From assembly GCF_001888805.2 (NCBI RefSeq), contig NZ_CP019113.1, forward strand, positions 2,108,001 to 2,172,000: a stretch of DNA of 64,000 nt, written 5' to 3'. A program made the translations under genes and the position numbers. Shown here piece after piece: positions 1-7,391 of this stretch. Each line of letters begins with the position of its first letter. The first letter of the stretch is position 1. The notes beneath the pieces are model-generated. The model did not search any database, was not told where the DNA came from, and worked only from the letters and a program-made list of their open reading frames with translations. The stretch comes from Enterobacter sp. SA187 (GTDB lineage Bacteria; Pseudomonadota; Gammaproteobacteria; Enterobacterales; Enterobacteriaceae).

Positions 1-2
1 GC

Positions 3-431
3 GCGGTGTGCCACCATCAGCCCACTTGCGGGCGCTCGGTTATTGTTGAGCACAACGGCGATATTTATACCTGCGACCACTATGTCTATCCGCAACACCG
101 GTTAGGCAATATTATGGGGGCAACCCTGGCGGAGATGATCGATTCAGCGGGCCAGGTAAAATTTGGTACTGATAAATATAACTCGCTGCCACGCCAGTGC
201 CGTCAATGCAGGGTGTTACAGGCCTGTCAGGGGGGGTGCCCGAAGCATCGCTTTATGCGCAGCAAAGAAGGCGAACCCGGACTCAATTATTTATGCGAGG
301 GCTTTCAGCTTTATTTTAATCATTTGCCGCGCTGGTTAAAGGCGATGACCGATCTTATCGCCAGTGGTCGGCCAGTGAGCGATATAATGCATGCGGATCT
401 CATTCACATTAACAGCGCATCAAAGAAATGA
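3..431 (+). CDS. Anaerobic sulfatase-maturating enzyme, C-terminal SPASM part (5' end outside window)
   Basis: Frame is open from base 3 to TGA at 429-431, so only about 142 C-terminal residues are visible. They hold a full SPASM auxiliary-cluster pattern: Cys-x9-Gly-x4-Cys, then Cys-x2-Cys-x5-Cys-x3-Cys, then 18 residues and a last Cys. This is the C-terminal half of radical-SAM enzymes such as AslB, YdeM and AtsB, which oxidise the sulfatase active-site Ser or Cys to formylglycine in the cytoplasm. The radical-SAM CxxxCxxC half must lie left of the window. The gene converges on a serine-type sulfatase, the expected client, and shares a hairpin terminator with it. The enzyme class is secure; which paralogue it is cannot be told from this fragment. 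Confidence 0.85.
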   Translation, partial: AVCHHQPTCGRSVIVEHNGDIYTCDHYVYPQHRLGNIMGATLAEMIDSAGQVKFGTDKYNSLPRQCRQCRVLQACQGGCPKHRFMRSKEGEPGLNYLCEGFQLYFNHLPRWLKAMTDLIASGRPVSDIMHADLIHINSASKK

Positions 432-440
432 AAATAAAAA

Positions 441-461
441 ACGGCCATACCAGATGGCCGT
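441..461. terminator. Bidirectional hairpin terminator between anSME and sulfatase
   Basis: Eight-base inverted repeat ACGGCCAT / ATGGCCGT with a five-base loop. It has T residues after it on the plus strand and an A-rich stretch before it, which becomes T-rich on the minus strand. It lies between two convergent stops (431 and 474). Confidence 0.75.
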
Positions 462-473
462 TTTGCGCAAAGC

Positions 474-2114
474 TTACAAATGAATCTGTACTGAAGGCGG
501 GTACTTATTGAGGATGTTGTTATAGTTTTTGATTTCTTCCTGCAGGATTATCCCGACAGGAATATGGCGAATGCCAATACTCTCATCTTCCTGTGGATTG
601 GTATACAGATTAAAGATCATTGATCCCGCTGTCTTACTGATAGATCCTGTAAACCCTCCCTGATAGCCTTTACTGGTGAAAGCATAAGGTTGCTGGATCA
701 GCGTATGGTATTTAAATTCATCAACCCGTACGGCGGAAAGCTGACCGTTTAAGAAGTAATGCTCAGCCCGACGATTAGATTGCCCTGTATTTCCAACAAA
801 CCAGGATGCCTGATTAACCCCATCGATAAAGGTACTTTTGGGAACCAGTTTCGCAAGTTCAGCGCCCGATTTTCCCGCCAGGGCAAGGCTGGTGGGGAAG
901 ATATCAGTCAGATCAAATAAGCCATCTGATTTGCGGGGCTGTATCATGCCTTTCCAGTAAACAAAAGTGGGAACACGGACGCCGCCTTCCCATGTCGATC
1001 CTTTTGATCCGCGGAAGGGTGTCCGACCATAGGGGGCGACTTCGGCTTCCGGGCCATTATCAGAAGTAAAGACAATCAGTGTATTATCCAGTTGGTTGGT
1101 TTCTTCCAGTGACTTGTAGAGTCGGTTAAAGACATCGTTCATTTCAACCATACAGTCGCTAAATGACGTTTTTGCCGGAGAACGACCGGCGTAGTACGCA
1201 TTCGGGTAATTATCGAAATGGCAGCCGCGGGTGCCGTAGTAAAGAAAGAAAGGCTTATCGCTCTTCTGCATCGTACGGATAAAATCTGCACCATACTGCG
1301 ACCAGCGTTGATCTAAATCTTCCATATATTTGGGAGTGATCTCCGCAACTTCATTAAATGTTCCGCTACGCGTCGCATGAATATCGCTCTTATTAAACGG
1401 CAGATTTTTTATATATTCCTGGCGGGAGGGGCTAAGGGCTATCTCTGGGTTAACATTGGCGTCCCGCCATTCTGTATACATATCTGAAACGGAGAGGAAG
1501 CCACGGAAATCATCGAAGCCAACGTTCTGAGGTTGAGACTCTTTATTTTCTCCTATATGCCATTTACCAATAGCCTGAGTGACATAGCCTTGATCGTGTA
1601 GCAGCTGGGGTAATGTGGTGAAGCCTTGTAATCCTCCTTTCTGACCGTACATAGGGGGCACCAGAATGCCATGGTGGGCTGAGTATTGCCCGGTCATGAT
1701 AGAGGCTCTTGTCGGCGATGAGCTGGGCTGCGAATAAGCGGATGTTAAAATAAGCCCCTGTTCCGCGACCCTGTCTATATCCGGCGTCGGGTTACCTACT
1801 GCCACGCCGCCACCATTAAAACCGACATCCATCCAGCCTACATCATCCATGATAAAAACCAGAATATTAGGTTTTTTACCCGTTTTCTTTTCTAATTCTG
1901 CAAGTTTTTGTGCCGTTTCCTTTTCCTGCCCGGCGTTATAGATCACCGGCATCATATTATCGGCCAGAGTAGTGGTTTTAGTGACCATATACTGCCCGGG
2001 CGTGTCATAGCCTTTATAGGCCTCAGTCGGTTGACCATTCGCGGCATTAACCATAAACGGGATAGCAAGTGTAATAGCCGACGCGACTGTTTTCATCATA
2101 AATAACTTATTCAT
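474..2114 (-). CDS. Exported serine-type sulfatase (AslA/AtsA-like)
   Basis: A 546-residue sulfatase (alkaline-phosphatase superfamily) that should hydrolyse sulfate esters in the periplasm. A cleavable signal peptide covers about residues 1-24. Asp90-Asp91 are metal ligands, and the formylglycine motif is S-x-P-x-R with Ser132 as the converted residue, followed by ASIMTGQ. GKWHIG and SDNGPE complete the sulfatase core. A Ser-type site needs an anSME-class maturase, and one is encoded next door. The start chosen is the ATG at 2114, preceded by GGAG; an ATG four codons upstream has no such site. It is the last gene of a minus-strand operon behind two outer-membrane barrels, 51 bases after the previous stop. 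The natural substrate is unknown. Confidence 0.9.
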   Translation of the reverse strand: MNKLFMMKTVASAITLAIPFMVNAANGQPTEAYKGYDTPGQYMVTKTTTLADNMMPVIYNAGQEKETAQKLAELEKKTGKKPNILVFIMDDVGWMDVGFNGGGVAVGNPTPDIDRVAEQGLILTSAYSQPSSSPTRASIMTGQYSAHHGILVPPMYGQKGGLQGFTTLPQLLHDQGYVTQAIGKWHIGENKESQPQNVGFDDFRGFLSVSDMYTEWRDANVNPEIALSPSRQEYIKNLPFNKSDIHATRSGTFNEVAEITPKYMEDLDQRWSQYGADFIRTMQKSDKPFFLYYGTRGCHFDNYPNAYYAGRSPAKTSFSDCMVEMNDVFNRLYKSLEETNQLDNTLIVFTSDNGPEAEVAPYGRTPFRGSKGSTWEGGVRVPTFVYWKGMIQPRKSDGLFDLTDIFPTSLALAGKSGAELAKLVPKSTFIDGVNQASWFVGNTGQSNRRAEHYFLNGQLSAVRVDEFKYHTLIQQPYAFTSKGYQGGFTGSISKTAGSMIFNLYTNPQEDESIGIRHIPVGIILQEEIKNYNNILNKYPPSVQIHL

Positions 2115-2165
2115 AGGGTACTCCATGTTAAAGGCGATTAAATAAAAGCTCGACAGGCTTTTTTA

Positions 2166-2957
2166 TTAACGGCCGAAGGTAATGTTCAATCCTGTAAAGA
2201 GAGTAAATTGCGGCTCATATTCCCCATTATGTGCCACGGTCCACTGAGGTTCGATAAAGGTATTGATTATGTTACTGCCTGATTTCCATGCCCGACCAAT
2301 ACCAAAGCCAACGGGCAGATAGTAATCATCGTTTTGCACGTTATAAGTCATTATCCCTGACGAGCGCAGATACCATCCTTGGGGAAGATTATGGAAAACA
2401 AAAGGTTGTAATGTGAGAGTCTCAACGTTGGTCCGATCTTTATCACCCGCGAAACTTTTCTGCCATTGCAATAATCCACCAAACAGACCGCTGCCGGAAT
2501 CCTGTACGACAACAGCGGAAAAGCCTGCCAGCCATTTACCGGAGCCTGTTTCGTCCTGTGAGGCTGAATCCAATGTTAATAAGGGGCCGACACCGAGTTT
2601 AACGCCTTTTTGCTTAAGCAAAAGAATGTCAAAAATATTAATATCGCCGATGCCGGTATTATATCCGCCGGAAATTTGCGGTCGTGTGACAACCGGTACT
2701 GACATTCTGAAAATTTGGGGCACAGGGATCAATCCCGGCGCTATGGGGATCGTCCCGCGCAGGAAGAAATCATCAGTATGTTGTTCGCTGCCATAGAGTT
2801 CAGGGGTGTAATAATTATGAAAAGCCAGGGCGAAAGCCGGATGCAGCGGGTTATTAGATTGATTCGCAACACTGGCACTCTCACCCCATGCATAACAGGA
2901 TAATGCCAGCAGACTCCCTGCCCAGAAAAGCCTGGAGTGATGAGTAAAAGCGATCAT
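2166..2957 (-). CDS. Outer-membrane beta-barrel protein, sulfatase operon
   Basis: A 263-residue protein with a signal peptide (hydrophobic core about residues 9-22, cleavage near AWG/ES). The rest consists of alternating hydrophobic/polar strands with many aromatic girdle residues, ending in a strand closing on F-G-R. This is typical of small outer-membrane barrels of the Phenol_MetA_deg/neuromedin-U-like group, though I cannot name a family with certainty. An AAGGA site lies about nine bases before ATG 2957. Only 14 bases separate it from the upstream barrel gene and 51 from the downstream sulfatase, so the three are very probably co-transcribed. A role as channel or surface partner for the sulfatase substrate is inference from context. 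Confidence 0.7.
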   Translation of the reverse strand: MIAFTHHSRLFWAGSLLALSCYAWGESASVANQSNNPLHPAFALAFHNYYTPELYGSEQHTDDFFLRGTIPIAPGLIPVPQIFRMSVPVVTRPQISGGYNTGIGDINIFDILLLKQKGVKLGVGPLLTLDSASQDETGSGKWLAGFSAVVVQDSGSGLFGGLLQWQKSFAGDKDRTNVETLTLQPFVFHNLPQGWYLRSSGIMTYNVQNDDYYLPVGFGIGRAWKSGSNIINTFIEPQWTVAHNGEYEPQFTLFTGLNITFGR

Positions 2958-2971
2958 TTTTTCGCGTCCTT

Positions 2972-3877
2972 TTACCAGGCGTACTGTAAGCGGAACGTCC
3001 AGCCATCGACGTCAGCAGAATATTCCCGATGCTCAACAATATTGCTGTATGCCACCATGCCGCCAAACTGCGGGGATAACTGAAATCCTATCGATGTACC
3101 GAGCATGACGTTGTTATTCCGGTCGTCCTGCACTACCCCATTGATTTTCGTTTCACCGCCACCGGCCCAGGAACTATCCAGAGAGATCCATAATTCCGGG
3201 GAGAGGGTATAACTCACATGCCCTTCAGCAGCATAGGATGGTCGTTGTGACAGTGTGTTATTACCTGAATAATCGTCATTGTCGGTGTAAAACGTCGCCC
3301 AGGTATTCAGTTCCAGCCAGACAGGGCCTATCGGATAACCGGACGCTAACTCCGGTTTAAACACCCAGCGATTAGCGCCAGCATTTAAGACGTTATTACT
3401 GTCATACTGACCATCCGGCACCGTAAGCCAGAATGCACCGGTTAAAAAGGGCTCTGGCGTCCATTTTCGAAACTCACTTTTGGATAAAGACGGGCCGCCA
3501 AAGATGTTATGCGCAAATACAATCTGGGTATCGCCGGGGTTTTCATTGATAAAACTTCCGGGGAAGCGGGCGTTGTCCGGCGTGGCCGACAGCCGGGTAT
3601 AAGGCTGAACAATCTGTATAGCCGACGTGCGCCCGTCAATCGCAAAGGTATAGCCATAACGGAAGAGAAAGGTGTCAGCATCAATATTGATGCCGGGAGC
3701 ATCAACGTTCATTGGCGCATAATAGCCAAACACAATATTGAGATCGTTCGGTAAGTTCATCCAGTCACGGGCATTGTCAGCAGACGCGCCCGCGGATACG
3801 CATAAAAAAAGGATGCAGGCATAAGAAAGCCTGTTACAGCATTTTCTCGCCTGGTGTATGCAATGCGTTATGTTCAT
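2972..3877 (-). CDS. Outer-membrane transporter-like barrel (Phenol_MetA_deg type)
   Basis: About 301 residues from ATG 3877 (AGGGA six bases upstream); an ATG ten codons earlier is possible but lacks a good site. A signal peptide is followed by a barrel-like sequence with the features of the PF13557 family: a strand containing TGAFWLTVPDG, then a long run of strands, ending in a terminal aromatic (LQYAW). Such proteins are thought to be outer-membrane channels in aromatic-compound or solvent-related operons. It is the first gene of the minus-strand set barrel-barrel-sulfatase, so transcription probably starts in the AT-rich gap at 3878-4253. Family assignment is from pattern recognition; the transported solute is unknown. 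Confidence 0.7.
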   Translation of the reverse strand: MNITHCIHQARKCCNRLSYACILFLCVSAGASADNARDWMNLPNDLNIVFGYYAPMNVDAPGINIDADTFLFRYGYTFAIDGRTSAIQIVQPYTRLSATPDNARFPGSFINENPGDTQIVFAHNIFGGPSLSKSEFRKWTPEPFLTGAFWLTVPDGQYDSNNVLNAGANRWVFKPELASGYPIGPVWLELNTWATFYTDNDDYSGNNTLSQRPSYAAEGHVSYTLSPELWISLDSSWAGGGETKINGVVQDDRNNNVMLGTSIGFQLSPQFGGMVAYSNIVEHREYSADVDGWTFRLQYAW

Positions 3878-4253
3878 AAGCAATCCCTGTAGACACATGA
3901 TGTGCACAGGAACATAAACGCAATAAAATCGTACAGGTGGATATTATAAAAACAGAAATAACCTAACGCTGAACGTCACTTTCTCATAACGCATGGATAA
4001 TTCAAGCTTTTTTTTTGTGCGGGATATTTTTATTGTTTCAGTATCAGGTAAACCAACAAAAAATTACAAGCGGAAATAAAATTATCAACTGGTAATATAA
4101 GTAATCATTTCATTATTAATTTTCCGCAGATTAAGCAAGGATCATCAAGTAATAATTAAATCGCTTTTTAATAAAACTGTCTGACTGCGGGGTGTAACAG
4201 GTTCGCCTGATGATGTTACTTCTCACCGGCGAACCTGCGGCTTCACCAGCCGG
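3878..4253. other. AT-rich intergenic region upstream of the sulfatase operon
   Basis: About 375 AT-rich bases with no credible gene. It should hold the promoter of the sulfatase operon (right to left). A ten-base inverted repeat CAGGTTCGCC / GGCGAACCTG (4198-4207 and 4228-4237) with a 20-base loop lies just past the stop of the next gene. It could act as that gene's terminator but has no T tract. Confidence 0.4.
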
Positions 4254-5528
4254 TCACAACATTCCGTACAGCAGCGCCGAGACGGTCAGCACACCACCCG
4301 TTAACACAATCAGCGGCGTAACCCCGCGCAGGGGACGCAGTGCATCGCGGGTATAAATCAGAAAGACCGGGATCAGGAACAGGAAGATAGCAATCATTGG
4401 CCCGCAGACGGTTTCAATAAGATTGATCACATTCGGGTTCACATAGACCACGGCAAACGACACGGCGAACATCAGCAGAAACGCGATTGTTTTGCCTTTG
4501 CTCTCGGTTACGCCGGTTGTTTCAGTAACCAGATCGGCGAAGGTTTCGGCAACCGGCAGGCAAATCCCTAAAAAGGATTTTGTCATGCCGATAATGGCGA
4601 TCAGCGGAGCAGCATAAAAAAGTAATCCTGAGCGTCCTTCTCCTTCCATTACCGATAAGACGTTAAGGTTCTGCGCTTTCGCGGCGACAAAGGTGTTATG
4701 GGGAATGCTCAGGATACAACTCAATACAAAGAATATAATGCTGAAGAAGATCAGCGTATAGGCAAGGCGCACAACCCGCACCGCTTTATTTTCGCCGCCG
4801 TTATGCTTTTCGCGATAATGCGCCGCCAGGGGGGAAATCAACGGCGTGGAGCAAAAAGCGAAAGTGATCAGCGGCAGCGTAAGCCAGAGGTTTTTTATCG
4901 TCTCACCGGTTGCCACATTATTGGTGGCGCTCAGCGCCGCAGTGAAATGATCCAGCTGCCAGTGAGGGATCTGGATTGCCGCGATAATCACCACCGTCAG
5001 GGCAAAGGGCAGCGCGAGAGTGCTTAAAATGCTGACCACTTTCTCACGTCCTTTACTCAACACCATAAACAGACCCGCGACGATAATAAATGCCAGCCAT
5101 GCGCGGCTCATTATCGTAATATGAAGATGATCGTTCAGGAGATTATCCAGCGCGTTTACCAGCGATACCGCGTAAACCAGCGTGACAGGAAAATGCGCCA
5201 GACAAAAATAAACCCGTACCGCCTTTTGTCCTTTCGCGCCGAAGAAAGTGCCAAACATCGGCAGGGATTTATCTGCCGTCTGGTGATCGCGCATAAACAC
5301 GCGGCAAATCAGCACGTGCGGTACTATCGACAGCGGGAAGGCGAGAAGCAGAAGCATAAAGAACACCAGCGGCCCACGCGTACCTATTTCTACGGGCAGA
5401 AACAACGTCCCCGCGCCAACGGTGGCACCGTAAACACCGAGCATCCAGATGGTATCTCTGAATTTCCATCGAGGTCGGGAAGTGGCAATGTTTTCTACAA
5501 TTTGCGTAGTCATAGTGTCATCTTTCAT
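4254..5528 (-). CDS. Inner-membrane serine/threonine transporter of the SdaC/TdcC (HAAAP) family
   Basis: A 424-residue polytopic protein with about 11 hydrophobic segments. The N-terminal block WMLGVYGATVGAGTLFLP matches the conserved first helix of SdaC and TdcC, and later segments (LITFAFCSTPLISPLAA, IAIIGMTKSFLG, NVINLIETVCGPMIAIFLFL) also follow SdaC. Members import L-serine or related amino acids with protons. It is not sdaC itself: no sdaB is adjacent and similarity is moderate. The start is uncertain between ATG 5528 (no clear ribosome site) and ATG 5513 (GAAAGA upstream). It appears to be a single-gene unit. Family confident, substrate unassigned. Confidence 0.8.
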   Translation of the reverse strand: MKDDTMTTQIVENIATSRPRWKFRDTIWMLGVYGATVGAGTLFLPVEIGTRGPLVFFMLLLLAFPLSIVPHVLICRVFMRDHQTADKSLPMFGTFFGAKGQKAVRVYFCLAHFPVTLVYAVSLVNALDNLLNDHLHITIMSRAWLAFIIVAGLFMVLSKGREKVVSILSTLALPFALTVVIIAAIQIPHWQLDHFTAALSATNNVATGETIKNLWLTLPLITFAFCSTPLISPLAAHYREKHNGGENKAVRVVRLAYTLIFFSIIFFVLSCILSIPHNTFVAAKAQNLNVLSVMEGEGRSGLLFYAAPLIAIIGMTKSFLGICLPVAETFADLVTETTGVTESKGKTIAFLLMFAVSFAVVYVNPNVINLIETVCGPMIAIFLFLIPVFLIYTRDALRPLRGVTPLIVLTGGVLTVSALLYGML

Positions 5529-5999
5529 TAAAGGTTATTCAGAATGAGCTTAAGCGTGGCTGATGTATATATGGGTGGCCAGCAGTAAATGGAAATTTTA
5601 GTTAACAACCAAAGGCAATTGTTAAATTATTCCTTTGGAAGCTAGGATCCATTCTGAAAAAACGCTTCAATTTAAATAATCACCTGCTATTTAATTATCA
5701 TATTCGCAGGGCGATGGAAAGGGAATTTGTCTGGCATCAATTGCGGGACGCCGTATGTACTAAAAAATCGGCTGAATGTTACAGTTTTAAATAATTCTGC
5801 AACATTCACTGGTGCATTACACTAACAATGTTTTTTAGCGGTTAATTATCGCGGGTGCGATGTAAACGAAGTTAACTAAAGTTAAACTGATAATATGTTA
5901 AGCAGCATTAATACTTGATCCAATGTCGGCTGTGCGTTATTTTTTGTTGCCGGGTGCATCCAATGTGCCGTCATTCCTTATTAATAACGATTTAATTTT
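5529..5999. other. Divergent intergenic region, transporter / YadA-like adhesin
   Basis: 470 AT-rich bases between divergent genes, without a plausible ORF. The adhesin start at 6000 has no good Shine-Dalgarno sequence. The nonamer ATCCAATGT occurs twice (near 5919 and 5958) just upstream of the adhesin; its meaning is unknown. Both promoters must lie here. Confidence 0.4.
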
Positions 6000-6980
6000 A
6001 TGAAAAAGACGCTTTTAACTTTGGCTATTTTATTGCCTGTGGGAAACGCGTATGCGCATGATAATTGTGCTGCGCTGGATAACTGGCAGTCGGAATGCAG
6101 CGCCGCAGAGCAGGCGGTAGAGGATAAAATAAACCAGACGCAACAAAATGGTATAGACAGCTGGTTAAACGATATTAACAACGAAGCGGATCGCCTTGGC
6201 GTCCATTTTGACAGCCCCGAAGAGGTTAATTACTGGAACGAGCATCATTACATTACGTGGGGCGACACCAGCGTATCCGATGATTTACTTGCTCAGTTGC
6301 ATGATAGTATTACGGGGCATCACGACACCAGTAATCCCGATAATAACGGCAGCGATAATAACGGCGATAACAATAATAATAACGCCGATAACAATAATAA
6401 CCCCGACAATACCGACAACCCTAATACTGACCCGGCGGATAACGGCGATACCTCACTGGCTTCGGTGATCGGTTACGCGGATGCCGTTTCCGATCACGCC
6501 GAAGCCGCCGCAGAAGGGCACGCCGATGACGCCGCCGCCGCAGCTGAAAAGCACGCCGACGCTCATGCGGACAGCGCCGCAGCTCACGCCAGAGCGCAGG
6601 CTAACACCTATACCGATGAACAGTTTGCCGCTGCGGAAGCCTACGCCAGAGTGCTGGCGGAATCCTCCGCGCGTTATGTTGATCAGGGCGTGCAGGATGC
6701 AAAACGCTATACCGATCGCGTCGCTAAAGGTTTGCAAAAGCAAATTGATCGCAATAACAAAGCGATTAAACGCCTCGGTGCCAGCGCGCAGGCCACCGCT
6801 AACCTCCATTACAACGCCAACCGCAATGGCTATGCCGTATCAGTAGGTGATTATCGCGGCGAAACCGCGCTGGCGGGCGGTTTGCAGTTCAGAGCGGGTA
6901 ATCACAGTGCCGTTACGGTGCAGGGCAGTTATGACGCTGAAGCCTTTGGCGGCAGCGTCGGTTTACATGGAGACTGGTAA
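6000..6980 (+). CDS. YadA-like trimeric autotransporter adhesin (short)
   Basis: A 326-residue protein with four parts in order. A signal peptide (MKKTLLTLAILLPVGNAYA) comes first. A charged N-terminal region runs to about residue 105. An Asn/Asp-rich low-complexity tract covers about 110-155. An Ala/His/Asp/Glu-rich coiled-coil stalk runs about 160-245, and the C-terminal YadA membrane anchor (about 250-326) contains KRLGASAQATANLHY and ends in GLHGDW. Three chains should form one 12-stranded barrel that exports the stalk. It is much shorter than classic YadA or SadA and has no recognisable head repeats. A tiny hydrophobic ORF begins three bases after its stop. Binding target unknown. Confidence 0.85.
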   Translation: MKKTLLTLAILLPVGNAYAHDNCAALDNWQSECSAAEQAVEDKINQTQQNGIDSWLNDINNEADRLGVHFDSPEEVNYWNEHHYITWGDTSVSDDLLAQLHDSITGHHDTSNPDNNGSDNNGDNNNNNADNNNNPDNTDNPNTDPADNGDTSLASVIGYADAVSDHAEAAAEGHADDAAAAAEKHADAHADSAAAHARAQANTYTDEQFAAAEAYARVLAESSARYVDQGVQDAKRYTDRVAKGLQKQIDRNNKAIKRLGASAQATANLHYNANRNGYAVSVGDYRGETALAGGLQFRAGNHSAVTVQGSYDAEAFGGSVGLHGDW

Positions 6981-6983
6981 CAG

Positions 6984-7070
6984 ATGTCACCTTACATGAA
7001 GCTTTTTCTTTATCTGCTTATCGTTGGCTGGGGATTGTTTGAGGGCGTACGAAATAACCCTGATAAATAA
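6984..7070 (+). CDS. Putative 28-residue single-span membrane protein downstream of the YadA-like gene
   Basis: ATG at 6984, three bases after the adhesin stop, encodes 28 residues: a short polar start, a hydrophobic stretch KLFLYLLIVGWGLF, then a charged tail EGVRNNPDK. This looks like a one-helix inner-membrane microprotein. There is no strong ribosome site (GGAG is 11 bases upstream), so translation may be coupled to the adhesin; an internal ATG at 6996 is an alternative start. Small partner proteins of trimeric autotransporters are known (for example SadB with SadA), but this is not SadB, which is a lipoprotein. Chance occurrence is possible. Confidence 0.45.
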   Translation: MSPYMKLFLYLLIVGWGLFEGVRNNPDK

Positions 7071-7115
7071 CCTCCCTGGAATTTACTCACCCGCATAATG
7101 TTCATGGCGGGCCAT

Positions 7116-7146
7116 CAGTATCCTCATCAGTGAGATGAGGATACTG
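7116..7146. terminator. Perfect 13-bp hairpin after the adhesin unit
   Basis: Arms CAGTATCCTCATC and GATGAGGATACTG are fully complementary with a five-base loop. There is no long T run, so it is either a Rho-assisted terminator or an mRNA 3'-end stabiliser. Confidence 0.6.
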
Positions 7147-7391
7147 ACCTCATTTGCAGTGCTGCCTGATGTCAATCACTATCCACAATCACCCAACATA
7201 AAATCTGCGAAACTAGACATTTGTCGACTTTTCATCTTAAAGTCGGGATTCTGCTGTCAGACAACGCTGGTGTTCAGTTAACAAATGGTTAAATAATATT
7301 TTGCCGGGTGTAAATGACCGACCTAAAACCTCCATGGTCGGCGTACATCCGGTGTTTGCAGTCGCTACGACACACCTCTTTGGGAGAATTT

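Noticed and set aside
4198..4237. Ten-base inverted repeat as a terminator or operator
   Set aside because: Twenty-base loop and no T tract on either strand; kept only as a note in the intergenic entry.
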